From: Bombilactobacillus apium
Lineage (GTDB): Bacteria > Bacillota > Bacilli > Lactobacillales > Lactobacillaceae
Direction: 5' to 3'
NCBI RefSeq assembly: GCF_013385145.1
Contig: NZ_JABZEC010000003.1
Span: forward strand, 62,001 to 126,000
Length of the DNA: 64,000 nucleotides
Below the pieces are notes generated by a model, which was given only the letters and a program-made list of their open reading frames with translations, was not told the DNA's origin and ran no database searches. This document shows, one piece after another, positions 55,195 through 64,000 of the stretch. A program made the translations under genes and the position numbers. The first letter of the stretch is position 1, and each line of letters starts with the position of its first letter.

Positions 55195-56532
55195 TTGAAA
55201 TCACCTGCCCAATTATCCCGCGAAAAGGTACTCCGCGATCCAATTCATAATTATATTCACGTTCAAGACGTTATCATTTTAGACTTAATCAATACGCCGG
55301 AATTTCAACGTTTACGGCGGATTAAGCAGCTAGGGACAACCTCTTTTACTTTTCACGGAGCTGAACATTCTCGTTTTGCTCATTGTTTAGGGGTCTACGA
55401 AATTACCAGACGACTCTGCGAATTTTTCGAACGTAACTATCCCAGCCAAAATCTAGGTGATGGTCTTTGGGACAATTCAGAACGGCTTGTGGCTTTATGT
55501 GCTGCTTTATTACATGATATTGGCCACGGACCTTATTCTCATACCTTTGAACATATCTTTCAAACTGACCACGAGGCTTGGACCCAAAGAATTATTACCG
55601 ATGAAAAAACCCAGATTAATCAAATCTTACGTCAAGTAAGTCCTGAATTTCCCGCACAAGTGGCTAGCGTAATCAATAAAACTTATCCTAATCCGCAAGT
55701 AGTGCAATTAATTTCCAGTCAAATTGATGCTGATCGGATGGACTACCTACTGCGTGACGCTTACTATACCGGAACACAATACGGAATGTTTGATCTCACC
55801 CGAATTATGCGCGTCATTCGTCCAGATAAAATTGGGATCGTCTTTGACGTCGAGGGGATGCACGCCGTTGAAGACTATATCGTTTCCCGCTTTCAAATGT
55901 ATCAACAGGTTTATTTTCACCCAGTTTCTCGAGGAATGGAAGTCGTGCTCACTAAATTACTACAAAGAGCGCAATTTCTTTACCAGAATAATAGCCTCAG
56001 TCAAACTGAAATGCCCCATCTTTTGATCCCCTTCTTTAAAAATCAAGTGACTGTCGATGATTATTTACGCCTCGATGATTACCTATTAAATACCTATTTC
56101 AATCTTTGGCGTGATTATCCGGATCCGATTCTCCGCGATTTAGCCAGTCGTTTTTTAGATCGGCGCCCCTTCAAATCAATTACTTTTAAACCTGACCAGC
56201 ATGATTTAATTACTCAAATGCAAGCTTGGACCCAAAATTCTGGTTTCCAAGCCCAATTTTATACGGCGATTAACAATAGTTTCGACCTTCCTTATGACCT
56301 ATATGATCCCCATGCGGCAGAACCAAAGACCCAAATTGAATTGCGCCAAGCGGATGGAGAACTATTAGAATTATCAACCATTAGCCCCATCGTTAAAGCT
56401 CTGAGCGGCCGTTCGAGTGGTGATCATCGTTTTTACTTTCCCAAAGAAATGTTTCAAAATCCGCTCAGCAATACTTTTGAAGCCGATCTAAGCGCTTTTC
56501 AAGCTCATATTAAAAACAATGCGCTACAATAG
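55195..56532 (+). CDS. HD-domain phosphohydrolase (YwfO-like dNTP triphosphohydrolase)
   Basis: A 445-residue HD protein of the SAMHD1/dGTPase group. The metal-ligand set is complete: His in GAEHSRFAHCLGVYE, HD in LLHDIGHGPYSH and the downstream Asp in SQIDADRMDYLLRDAYYTG. Bacterial homologues such as Bacillus YwfO and the Enterococcus enzyme hydrolyse dNTPs, so a role in nucleotide-pool control is likely. Start is TTG at 55195 with AGGAGG 8 bases upstream, 12 bases after lipL, in the same operon. Confidence 0.88.
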   Translation: MKSPAQLSREKVLRDPIHNYIHVQDVIILDLINTPEFQRLRRIKQLGTTSFTFHGAEHSRFAHCLGVYEITRRLCEFFERNYPSQNLGDGLWDNSERLVALCAALLHDIGHGPYSHTFEHIFQTDHEAWTQRIITDEKTQINQILRQVSPEFPAQVASVINKTYPNPQVVQLISSQIDADRMDYLLRDAYYTGTQYGMFDLTRIMRVIRPDKIGIVFDVEGMHAVEDYIVSRFQMYQQVYFHPVSRGMEVVLTKLLQRAQFLYQNNSLSQTEMPHLLIPFFKNQVTVDDYLRLDDYLLNTYFNLWRDYPDPILRDLASRFLDRRPFKSITFKPDQHDLITQMQAWTQNSGFQAQFYTAINNSFDLPYDLYDPHAAEPKTQIELRQADGELLELSTISPIVKALSGRSSGDHRFYFPKEMFQNPLSNTFEADLSAFQAHIKNNALQ

Positions 56533-56556
56533 AAGCAAAAAGGGAGGAAGTTGATC

Positions 56557-56913
56557 ATGCTCCAAGATTTTAAGGACTTTATCACGCGCGGTAATGTTTT
56601 AGATTTAGCTGTCGGGGTTATTATTGGGGGAGCTTTTAGTAAGATTGTCACTGCCCTAACTAAATATCTGCTCAATCCTTTTATTGGCTTATTTTTGGGT
56701 CACATTGATTTATCGTCTTTGCGCTTCGGAAAATTTCGAATTGGTGATTTTTTGAACGCGGTAATTGAGTTTATAATCATCGCTTTTGTCGTCTTTCTAA
56801 TTGTAAAATTTTTCCAACACTGGCAGCACAAAAAAGTGGTTACTAAGAAGCCAAGTGCCGAAGAGAAATATTTACAAGAAATTCGTGATCTCTTAAAAAC
56901 TCAAAAACAATAA
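56557..56913 (+). CDS. mscL: Large-conductance mechanosensitive channel MscL
   Basis: Emergency-release channel opened by membrane tension on hypo-osmotic shock. The 118-residue protein has the N-terminal amphipathic helix (MLQDFKDFITRGNVLDLAVGVIIGGAF), TM1 with the pore constriction, TM2 (AVIEFIIIAFVVFLIVKFF) and the charged C-terminal bundle (EEKYLQEIRDLLKTQ). ATG at 56557 with GGGAGG. It follows the HD gene by 24 bases. Confidence 0.95.
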   Translation: MLQDFKDFITRGNVLDLAVGVIIGGAFSKIVTALTKYLLNPFIGLFLGHIDLSSLRFGKFRIGDFLNAVIEFIIIAFVVFLIVKFFQHWQHKKVVTKKPSAEEKYLQEIRDLLKTQKQ

Positions 56914-57787
56914 TTAACTACTTTTCCAATCACTTTTTGAAAGAAACTAGCCCCAAAAAATTATTTTCGTATGCTTTTAAATATCTATTTGTGCTCAAAT
57001 CAGGAAGTCTTCAAACTATAAATCAACCACAAAAATAAAGAATCCGTTGGAAATTTTGTTTTTTAACGAATTCTTTATTTTATTTTTATAAGTAACAATG
57101 ATTGTTATTCTTAAATCATTCTCTCAGTTCTTCATTATCTTTTACCGCAAAATAATATCATAATCTAATAGAAATTATATAAATTCACCTTTTCCAAAAT
57201 CATCACTACATAAATTAATATTTAATATAGTTTTACATTTATCACCAATATCATTAGATGCTAAAATCTTTTTAAGATTAACAAAGCTAACAATAATTAG
57301 AAGTAATCGCAATGAAAAGTTTGCTTAATATTTGATTCTTGCTATTTTCTATCCGGCTTAGGTCGTTATATCCTTTAGCCAAAAATAATTTTAATTGATA
57401 TCTAATAGTACCCTTGTAAAGGGACTCTTACTTTTGGTGAAAATGAATAAATATCTTCCCAAATCAGACGAATTAATTTAATCCAGAATAAGCTAAATTA
57501 AGGTCTCAATCCCTATTTGACTTATTCTTCTCTTTATCTATCGTCTCCTACTATATTTTTTTACATTCAGATCAGTAAATATAATTAATTTCTCATTTTA
57601 AAATTTGATCGAAGTGTTTTTCCAAAATATATATTCTAAAAATTATAAATATATAACTAAAATTTCAATTATCTAATTAATATAGTGATAATTTATTTAT
57701 TTATAATGCTTTATCTTATTTTTTTTAGTTAATAGGTGCTAAAATCATTGAAGCAACATAATTAGTTAATAATTAGGAGTGATGCAG
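56914..57787. other. AT-rich intergenic region between mscL and the large secreted protein
   Basis: About 870 bases with stops in every frame and very low GC. An A/T-rich hairpin (about 57033-57080, AAATAAAGAATCCGTT with AACGAATTCTTTATTT, then Ts) probably terminates mscL. Candidate -10 elements for the downstream gene are TATAAT (57702-57707) and TGC-TAAAAT (57737-57745). Nothing else was recognised. Confidence 0.6.
57033..57085 (+). terminator. Probable terminator of the lipL-HD-mscL operon
   Basis: Arms AAATAAAGAAT-CC-GTT and AAC-GA-ATTCTTTATTT with a 16-base loop and T-rich tail, 120 bases after the mscL stop. Confidence 0.6.
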
Positions 57788-60700
57788 ATGAAAAAGACCC
57801 TAACCAAGAGATTAAGACATCAAGGTTTAACCTTAGCCTTGACTAGTGCCAGTTTACTTTGCGGCGCGGCTTTGAATGCTCAAAAAACTCAAGCTGCTAA
57901 AATAAACAGCCCGGTTCCTAATCCCGTTTCTCAATCAATTGCCCCAGCTGCTGCTACGGCAACAGCGGATTCTCCCTCTAGGACAGCTACTGCCACTCCG
58001 GGAGATACCGCGACTACTGCTAAAGCAACAACTTCAACTACTCCTGCCCCGCAGTCAACAACAGATCAATCGACAAAGACGGCAGATTCCACCAGTAATT
58101 CTCAGACTGCTCAAACACCAACTAAGACAACGGCTCCAGAAACAAAGCAGTCTGATTCAACATCCAAACCAGGAACAACTACTCCGGAGACGGAAAAGTC
58201 CAATTCAGCAACCAAACCAGGAACAACTGCTCCCAAAGATGGGGAGACTGTTTCTCCTACTACGGATCAGAAACAAGATCAGGCTCCTGCGGCAACGGAT
58301 AAAGTTAATTCTAGTTCTACAACTGAACCTGAACAGGCTAGTACAAATCCAACTCCAGTAGTTCCTACAGCTCCCGCAGCAGTGGAAAACACAGCAACTA
58401 CAACTCCCACACCCCCAGCTAAAGCCCCAGATCCTAATCCGGGCTTAATTGCTCAAGGTGTTTGGGGAAGCAGTAAGTGGGAATTTTCTCAACAAGGAAA
58501 TGACTACCTGCTTCATTTTCACGAAGGAACTTTAGGTCGCGGACAACAATATTTCATTGACAAAGGACATGATTTTGGATCTATCGGAGGCGACTCTCAA
58601 GTCTTCGACAAAAATCAAGATTGGATTAACAAATTAACCTTGATTCAATTCGATCAAGGAGTTTATGCTAACGAAATTTCCGATTATCTGTTCTATCATT
58701 TAATCAATTTACGAAAGATTATTGGAATCGCTAACTTAAACACTTCGAGAGTTAAGCAAATGAACAGTGTTTTCCGAGGAACCAATAGCTTAGAATATAT
58801 TGATATCAGTAGCTGGGATACTTCCAATGTTCAAGGAATGTCCAAGATGTTCTCTGATGCTTCTGGAACCTTAGTGATCAATGTTGGAAATATCGATACC
58901 AGCAAAGTTACTGACATGGGTGGAATGTTCATGGGGGCTTGGCAACTCAAGCACCTAGACCTCAGTGGTTTTCAAACCGGCAATGTTCGCGACATGGAAG
59001 CCATGTTTGCTTGGTGTAATAGCTTAATCAGCTTGAATCTTAGCCACTTCGACACCCGCAATGCCAACACATCGGGAATGTTAACAAGTACCGATAACCT
59101 GCGGAAGATCATTCTAGGAACTCAAACTAAGCTCGGCGTTGATAGTAATTTAAACGACGTCCCCCGCATTGGGACTAAGGTTCCTGGAGTCCCTTATTAT
59201 AAGGTCAAATCTTCCGCCTGGATTTCAATTAGTGGTTCTAACGTTGGTAGTAAGTACAATGCCATGGATGTTAAAACCAGTAACCGAGATCAAATTACCA
59301 TTTACCAATGGGATCAAGAACCCTTCTTCCGAACAACTACCGAAAATCGGACTGTCACAAGAACAATTAACCTCCATTTAGCTGATGGTAGTACGCAAAC
59401 TAAGATTCAAAATGCCACCATCAGTCGAACCATTACTTTGAATGATGACGGTACTCGAAGCACAGGTGCTTGGTCTACTGCTCAATGGGATGAATATCAA
59501 GTTCCCACCATTACTGGTTACCAACCGAGTCAAAACACGGTCGCGGTCGCCAAAGTTACCGAACAATCGGGTAATAAATCGATCGATATTAATTACAGCC
59601 TGCCGAAATCAACTATTGAAGTTCAATATATTTCCCAAGGAAAGGTAATTAATCGCCAACAATTTACGGGAGCAGACCAAGAAGTTATTCACCCGCAATA
59701 TAATTTACCTCAAAATTATCGCTTCGTTAAGCAACCAGATGCCACTCTAACCATCACCGAAGCCCCTCAAATTATCACGATTGAGATTACCCCGCAAATT
59801 CAACAAAACACAGAATATCGGGAAGTGGTTCGGACAATTAACCTACATCGTCCGGATGGTAGCCAACAAGTTATCAAGCAAGTAGCACAAATTCAGCGGA
59901 CAATTCAGGTTAATTTAGTCGATCAAACTCAAACCCCAAGTGCATGGTCTACTGCTCAGTGGGAAGCCTATCAAATCCCAGCAATCGCTGGTTTCCAACC
60001 GAGTCAAAAGAACGTAGATACCGTAACTATTGATGGTTCCAGTAAAAATCAAGTGCTCGATATCACTTATCAAGCCGATCAATCAACCATCACGATCCAA
60101 TATGTCAGTCAAGGTAAAGTTATTGGCCAACAAAAGTATTCTGGAGCAATTAACGATCAGATTTATCCCCAATACAATCTCCCGCAAAATTATCAATTCG
60201 TTAATCAACCGGCAGCAAGCATGACCATTACTTCCCAACCACAAACCATTAGCGTGGAAGTAACCCCTAAGGTTCAAAGCAGTACTGAGTACCGCAATGT
60301 TGTCCGGACGATTAATATTCATAAGCCTGACGGGACCCAAGAAGCCATTAATCAAGTGGCCCAAATTCAACGGACTGTTCAAACCAACTTAGTCGATCAA
60401 ACTAAAACCGCTGGTGACTGGTCTACTGCTCAATGGGATGCTTACCAAACCCCAACAATTGACGGTTATCAAGCCAGCCAAGAACAGGTTGCCGCCGCCA
60501 CGGTTAACGGTCAATCAAAGAACCAAGTTGTGGATATTAGTTATCAAGCTCAATCAGCAACCGTAACTATTCAGTATGTCAGTCAGGGTAAAGTTGTTGG
60601 TGAACAAAAAGTTAACGGTCAGGTTAACGAAAAAGTTTATCTTCAATATAAAATTCCCCATTACTACCAAGTTCAAGGTAGCAATCCAGACCAAATTACT

Positions 60701-62923
60701 CTAACTAAAGCGGATCAAACTATCACGGTTGAAGTAAGTCCCCAAATTCAATCCAGCACCGAATACCACAACGTTGTCCGGACAATCAATTTGCATAATC
60801 CTGATGGGTCTCAAAAAGTTATTAATCAAGTAGCCCAAATTAAGAGGACTGTTCAAACTAACCTTGTGGATCAAAGCAAGACCGTCGGTGACTGGTCCAG
60901 CGCTCAATGGGATGCTTACGAAATTCCGTCAATCGCTGGTTATCAACCAAGCCAAACAAGCGTTGCCGCGGTTTCGGTAACTGATCAAACCCAAAATCAA
61001 GTTGTGGATATTGATTACCAACCACAAGCTGCAACCGTAACTATTCAGTATGTTTACCAAGGAAAAGTTATTGCTCAACAACAATATGATGGAAATATTG
61101 ATGAAACTATCTACCCGCAGTATAAGGTACCTAAGAATTATCAATTAGTTAAACAACCAGCAACGCATATTACCCTTGATCAACCTGCCCAAACAGTTAC
61201 CGTAGAAATTGAACCGCAAATTAAAGAGAGTACAGAATACTACAACGCTGTGCGGACGATTAACGTTCATCAACCAGATGGAAGTCAAAAAGTGATCAGT
61301 CAGGTCGCCCAAATTCAACGGACCATTAAAACTAATTTGGTTGATCAAACTAAAGCCGCGGGTGCTTGGTCAACTGCTCAGTGGGAAGCTTATCATACTC
61401 CAAGTATCACTGGTTATGACCCAAGTCAAGCCACGATAGAAGCAACTGCAGTAACTGAAAAAACGGCTAACCAAACTGTAGATATCACCTACACGGCTCA
61501 AGAAGCTCAGTTGACTATTCAATACGTGGCTGATGGAAAAGTTGTTGGCACCGAAGCCTATCAAGGGGCGGTTAACGAAACCATCCATCCACAATATGAT
61601 CTGCCGCAAAATTATCGCTTAATTCAACAAACAATTCCAAGTATTAAGTTAACCCAACAAGCTCAAACAATTACAGTTAACGTGACTCCTCAACTTGCCA
61701 ATAGCACAGAGCAACGGAGTGTAACTCGAACCATTAATCTGCATCAACCTGATGGGACGCAAAAAGTGATTAAACAAGTGGCCCAAATTCAGCGGACAAT
61801 TACTACTAATCTTGTTGATCAAACCCAAACTAAGGGTGCTTGGTCGACTGCTCAATGGAAACAATACGCTACCCCAGAGATCGCTGGCTACACTCCAAGT
61901 CAGACCCAGATTAATGCTAGTGCGGTTAACGAAGATACCACTGATCAGATCATCGACATCACTTATGCCGCCAAAGAAAATCAGGTTACAATCCAATATG
62001 TAGCTAATGGTCAAGTCATTGCTCAACAACAAGTCGGTGGTAAAGTTAATGAAACTATTCATCCACAATACAATCTGCCGCAAAATTATCAATTTGTGAA
62101 ACAACCAGCAGCTACTATTACAGTGGGTGAACAGGCCCAGACGATCACTATTGCCATAACTCCGAAAATGGAAAGCAACGTTGAACATCAAAATGTCGTT
62201 CGGACGATCAATATCAATCAACCTGACGGAACGCAAAAGGTGATTCAACAAGTTGCCAAAATTCAACGGACGATTACTACTAACTTAGTTACCAAAACGC
62301 AAACCGCTGGTAAATGGTCAACTGCCCAATGGGATGAATATGATCTTCCAGTAGTTAACGGCTTCACTCCGAGTCAAACTAAGGTTGACGCTGTGACTGT
62401 TGATGGAAACACGGGTAACCAAACCGTTGAAATTAGTTACCAAGCCCAAAAGAATAAAGTTACAATTCAATACGTCGCTAACGGAAAAGTTGTTGGTCAA
62501 CAAGAAATTAATGGCCAAGTAAACGAAACTGTTTACCCGCAATATGAAGCTCCGAAAAATTATCAATTAGTCGGTCAGCCAAGCGATTCGGTTACGATTT
62601 CGGATCAGCCGCAAACCATTACCGTCGCTGTAACTCCAAAAATCCAAGCAAGTGTTGAGCATTACAATATTGTTCGGACCATTAACCTGCACAAGCCTGA
62701 TGGAAGCCAGCAAGTAATCACTCAAGTTGCTCAGATTCAAAGAACCGTCAAGATTAACTTAGCTGATCAAAGTCGCCAAGAGGGTGATTGGTCGACTGCT
62801 CAATGGGATGCTTACCAAGTTCCAACCATCGCTGATTCGCATCCAAATGTGACTGAAATTGCCGCCCAAACCGTTGATATTACCAGTCAAAGTCAAGTCG
62901 TTGATGTTTACTACATGGCTTAA
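57788..62923 (+). CDS. Large secreted BspA/Mub-like repeat protein without LPXTG anchor
   Basis: A 1711-residue exported protein, presumably an adhesin. Order: signal peptide (1-38, cleavage near TQAAK); Thr/Ser/Pro/Ala-rich stalk (about 40-215); a globular region with DUF285/BspA leucine-rich units (about 315-440: LNTSRVKQMNSVF, WDTSNVQGMSKMF). Then from about 517, seven copies of a 158-residue repeat plus an eighth half copy. Each repeat has a Mub B2-like part (VVRTINLHKPDGSQ ... WSTAQWDAY) and a MucBP-like part (VTIQYVSQGKVVGEQ). The ATG at 57788 fits the AGGAG site. It ends VVDVYYMA with no LPXTG or membrane anchor; a terminator follows at once, so the end looks genuine. Attachment mode is unknown. 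Confidence 0.88.
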   Translation: MKKTLTKRLRHQGLTLALTSASLLCGAALNAQKTQAAKINSPVPNPVSQSIAPAAATATADSPSRTATATPGDTATTAKATTSTTPAPQSTTDQSTKTADSTSNSQTAQTPTKTTAPETKQSDSTSKPGTTTPETEKSNSATKPGTTAPKDGETVSPTTDQKQDQAPAATDKVNSSSTTEPEQASTNPTPVVPTAPAAVENTATTTPTPPAKAPDPNPGLIAQGVWGSSKWEFSQQGNDYLLHFHEGTLGRGQQYFIDKGHDFGSIGGDSQVFDKNQDWINKLTLIQFDQGVYANEISDYLFYHLINLRKIIGIANLNTSRVKQMNSVFRGTNSLEYIDISSWDTSNVQGMSKMFSDASGTLVINVGNIDTSKVTDMGGMFMGAWQLKHLDLSGFQTGNVRDMEAMFAWCNSLISLNLSHFDTRNANTSGMLTSTDNLRKIILGTQTKLGVDSNLNDVPRIGTKVPGVPYYKVKSSAWISISGSNVGSKYNAMDVKTSNRDQITIYQWDQEPFFRTTTENRTVTRTINLHLADGSTQTKIQNATISRTITLNDDGTRSTGAWSTAQWDEYQVPTITGYQPSQNTVAVAKVTEQSGNKSIDINYSLPKSTIEVQYISQGKVINRQQFTGADQEVIHPQYNLPQNYRFVKQPDATLTITEAPQIITIEITPQIQQNTEYREVVRTINLHRPDGSQQVIKQVAQIQRTIQVNLVDQTQTPSAWSTAQWEAYQIPAIAGFQPSQKNVDTVTIDGSSKNQVLDITYQADQSTITIQYVSQGKVIGQQKYSGAINDQIYPQYNLPQNYQFVNQPAASMTITSQPQTISVEVTPKVQSSTEYRNVVRTINIHKPDGTQEAINQVAQIQRTVQTNLVDQTKTAGDWSTAQWDAYQTPTIDGYQASQEQVAAATVNGQSKNQVVDISYQAQSATVTIQYVSQGKVVGEQKVNGQVNEKVYLQYKIPHYYQVQGSNPDQITLTKADQTITVEVSPQIQSSTEYHNVVRTINLHNPDGSQKVINQVAQIKRTVQTNLVDQSKTVGDWSSAQWDAYEIPSIAGYQPSQTSVAAVSVTDQTQNQVVDIDYQPQAATVTIQYVYQGKVIAQQQYDGNIDETIYPQYKVPKNYQLVKQPATHITLDQPAQTVTVEIEPQIKESTEYYNAVRTINVHQPDGSQKVISQVAQIQRTIKTNLVDQTKAAGAWSTAQWEAYHTPSITGYDPSQATIEATAVTEKTANQTVDITYTAQEAQLTIQYVADGKVVGTEAYQGAVNETIHPQYDLPQNYRLIQQTIPSIKLTQQAQTITVNVTPQLANSTEQRSVTRTINLHQPDGTQKVIKQVAQIQRTITTNLVDQTQTKGAWSTAQWKQYATPEIAGYTPSQTQINASAVNEDTTDQIIDITYAAKENQVTIQYVANGQVIAQQQVGGKVNETIHPQYNLPQNYQFVKQPAATITVGEQAQTITIAITPKMESNVEHQNVVRTININQPDGTQKVIQQVAKIQRTITTNLVTKTQTAGKWSTAQWDEYDLPVVNGFTPSQTKVDAVTVDGNTGNQTVEISYQAQKNKVTIQYVANGKVVGQQEINGQVNETVYPQYEAPKNYQLVGQPSDSVTISDQPQTITVAVTPKIQASVEHYNIVRTINLHKPDGSQQVITQVAQIQRTVKINLADQSRQEGDWSTAQWDAYQVPTIADSHPNVTEIAAQTVDITSQSQVVDVYYMA
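59337..62923 (+). repeat. Tandem 474-bp repeats encoding Mub/MucBP modules
   Basis: Repeat units begin near 59337, 59814, 60288, 60762, 61236, 61710, 62184 and 62658, with a constant 474-bp (158-codon) period after the first. The last unit stops after about 88 residues. Units share motifs such as WSTAQW and RTINxHxPDG but differ at many codons, so the array is not a recent amplification. Confidence 0.85.
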
Positions 62924-62945
62924 TTGCTCAAGTTTTAGAATCATT

Positions 62946-62982
62946 AAAAAGTCTAACCGCAAAAATAGCGGTTAGGCTTTTT
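62946..62982 (+). terminator. Terminator of the large secreted protein gene
   Basis: AAAAAGTCTAACCGC with GCGGTTAGGCTTTTT, 7-base loop, 23 bases after the stop. Confidence 0.9.
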
Positions 62983-63187
62983 AAGATCCGCAAAATAATA
63001 ATTTAACCAACTTCAATCTCTTTGTTTAGTAAAGAAGTCTATCAACTAACCAATAATTCAAATGAAAATAACTTTTAATTGGCTTATTGCTAGTTATCTT
63101 TCTTATTTAATGGCTCCGACAACAATCCCAATTAAAAAGCCTAGCCAGAATAATCCTGACCAGGTTTAGTTTAAATTTTAAATTTTT
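62983..63187. other. Intergenic region between the secreted protein gene and prs
   Basis: About 200 bases between converging genes. On the minus strand near 63165-63106 a 20-codon hydrophobic stretch (WSGLFWLGFLIGIVVGAIK) ends in TAA. It has no start codon and an upstream stop, so it is at most a remnant. Confidence 0.35.
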
Positions 63188-64000
63188 TTATTGATGCCGG
63201 CGAAAACGGGTATTAAATAAGGGACTAACCGGTTCATTATTATAAATCCGATCAATTGCTGCCGCCATCAAAGGAGCTACTGAAATCTCAACTAATTTAT
63301 CCAACTTTTTGTCTTCAGGAAGTTGAATTGTATCGGTCACAATCAATTGTTTAATCGGCGAAGCTTCTAAACGCGAAATTGCCGGACCTGAAAGTACCGG
63401 ATGCGTACAACTAGCATAAACTTCTTTTGCTCCGGCATCGATTAAGGCTTGCGCAGCTAGAGAAATGGTTCCAGCCGTATCGATCATATCATCAATGATA
63501 ATTGCTCGTTTTCCCCGCACATCCCCAATAATATTCATCACCTCGGAAACATTAGGCTTCGGCCGACGCTTATCGATAATTGCAATTGGGGCTTTCAAAA
63601 ATTCGGCTAAACGCCGAGCCCGCACAACTCCCCCATGATCAGGAGAAACAACAACCGCATTTTCATCCAAACGATTATCTAAGAAGTAATCAGCTAAGAG
63701 CGGTGCTCCCATGAGATGATCCACCGGAATATCGAAGAAACCTTGAATCTGAACTGCATGGAGATCCATCGCTAAAATTCGATCGGCTCCAGCACTTGTC
63801 AGCATATTAGCAACTAATTTAGCCGTAATTGGTTCACGGGAACGCGCCTTGCGGTCTTGACGAGCATAACCATAGTAAGGAATCACAACATTAATGGTCA
63901 AAGCTGAGGCCCGGCGCAAGGCATCAATCATAATCAAAAGTTCCATCAAATTATCGTTAACCGGCGCCGAGGTCGATTGAATAACGAAAATTTCTGATCC
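63188..64000 (-). CDS. prs: Ribose-phosphate pyrophosphokinase, C-terminal part (gene runs off the right edge)
   Basis: Makes PRPP from ribose-5-phosphate and ATP. The frame is open to base 64000 and reads [20 protein letters not shown] at the edge, so about 270 C-terminal residues are present and the start lies outside. Motifs: the catalytic-loop [25 protein letters not shown], and the PRPP-binding [12 protein letters not shown]. The first ATG in the window (63949) is internal and should not be used as the start. Confidence 0.96.
   Translation of the reverse strand, partial: GSEIFVIQSTSAPVNDNLMELLIMIDALRRASALTINVVIPYYGYARQDRKARSREPITAKLVANMLTSAGADRILAMDLHAVQIQGFFDIPVDHLMGAPLLADYFLDNRLDENAVVVSPDHGGVVRARRLAEFLKAPIAIIDKRRPKPNVSEVMNIIGDVRGKRAIIIDDMIDTAGTISLAAQALIDAGAKEVYASCTHPVLSGPAISRLEASPIKQLIVTDTIQLPEDKKLDKLVEISVAPLMAAAIDRIYNNEPVSPLFNTRFRRHQ

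Noticed and set aside
59337-62923. Regular repeat spacing suggestive of a CRISPR-like or satellite array
   Set aside because: The units are 474 bp, in frame and fully coding, with no short identical repeats or spacers and no cas genes.
59378-62962. Many open frames on the opposite strand of the repeat protein, up to 205 residues (61649-62266)
   Set aside because: They recur with the 474-bp period of the plus-strand repeats, lack ribosome binding sites and have unnatural composition. They are shadows of the repeat array.
63106-63165. Hydrophobic 20-codon stretch upstream of the prs 3' end
   Set aside because: It has no start codon, an upstream stop and no ribosome binding site.

Overview
The window looks like a chromosomal segment of a lactic acid bacterium of the family Lactobacillaceae. 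The evidence is a low-GC genome with strong AGGAGG ribosome binding sites and many TTG/GTG starts, an L-lactate dehydrogenase, an RNA polymerase delta subunit, a zinc-free type B L31, a clpC/rpoB/rpoC arrangement with a structured rpoB leader, and a Mub/BspA-type secreted protein. Genus cannot be fixed from the sequence. Most of it is conserved housekeeping DNA on the minus strand.

Layout. 1-2001: rpsL-rpsG-fusA operon (minus; fusA runs off the left edge) with its promoter. 2122-4350: a T-box riboswitch controlling a fumarylacetoacetate-hydrolase-family hydratase, then a prepilin peptidase gene (plus). 4327-12463: msrA, rpoC, rpoB and a rpoB leader with a near-consensus promoter. 12460-15666: clpC and a six-gene tRNA operon (Lys, Gly, Leu, Arg, Gly, Pro). 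15754-30186: a long minus-strand run (lysS, dusB, hslO, ftsH, hpt, tilS, yabR, divIC, rqcP, a MurJ/SpoVB-like flippase, mfd, pth). 30284-32419: ldh, a 46-residue membrane protein missed by length cut-offs, and a CBS-domain protein (plus). 32475-33684: a decayed BspA-like surface protein gene.

34064-41135 is the most unusual part. A three-gene operon encodes an acyl carrier protein fused to a PLP-dependent alpha-oxoamine synthase, a complete ketosynthase and a flavodoxin-fold reductase. Upstream lies a separately promoted ABC transporter with a large FtsX-like permease. Together they have the logic of a small biosynthetic locus for an amino-ketone or sphingoid-like lipid. The product is unknown, and I do not recognise the locus as a described system.

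41150-46396: mazEF-type toxin-antitoxin, alr, acpS, a DEAD-box helicase and murF. 46452-48572: a PmrA-like MFS exporter and a DUF389 membrane protein (plus). 48592-49612: a LacI-family regulator destroyed by three stops and a frameshift. 49680-54302: rpmE2, a MurA with aspartate in place of the fosfomycin-target cysteine, pyrG with an apparent GGGC-type attenuation leader, rpoE and a DUF1934 gene. 54329-56913: lipL, an HD phosphohydrolase and mscL (plus). 56914-57787 is AT-rich and apparently non-coding. 57788-62982: a 1711-residue secreted protein with 158-residue repeats and no LPXTG anchor. 63188-64000: the 3' part of prs (minus).

No insertion sequence, prophage, CRISPR array or replication origin was seen.
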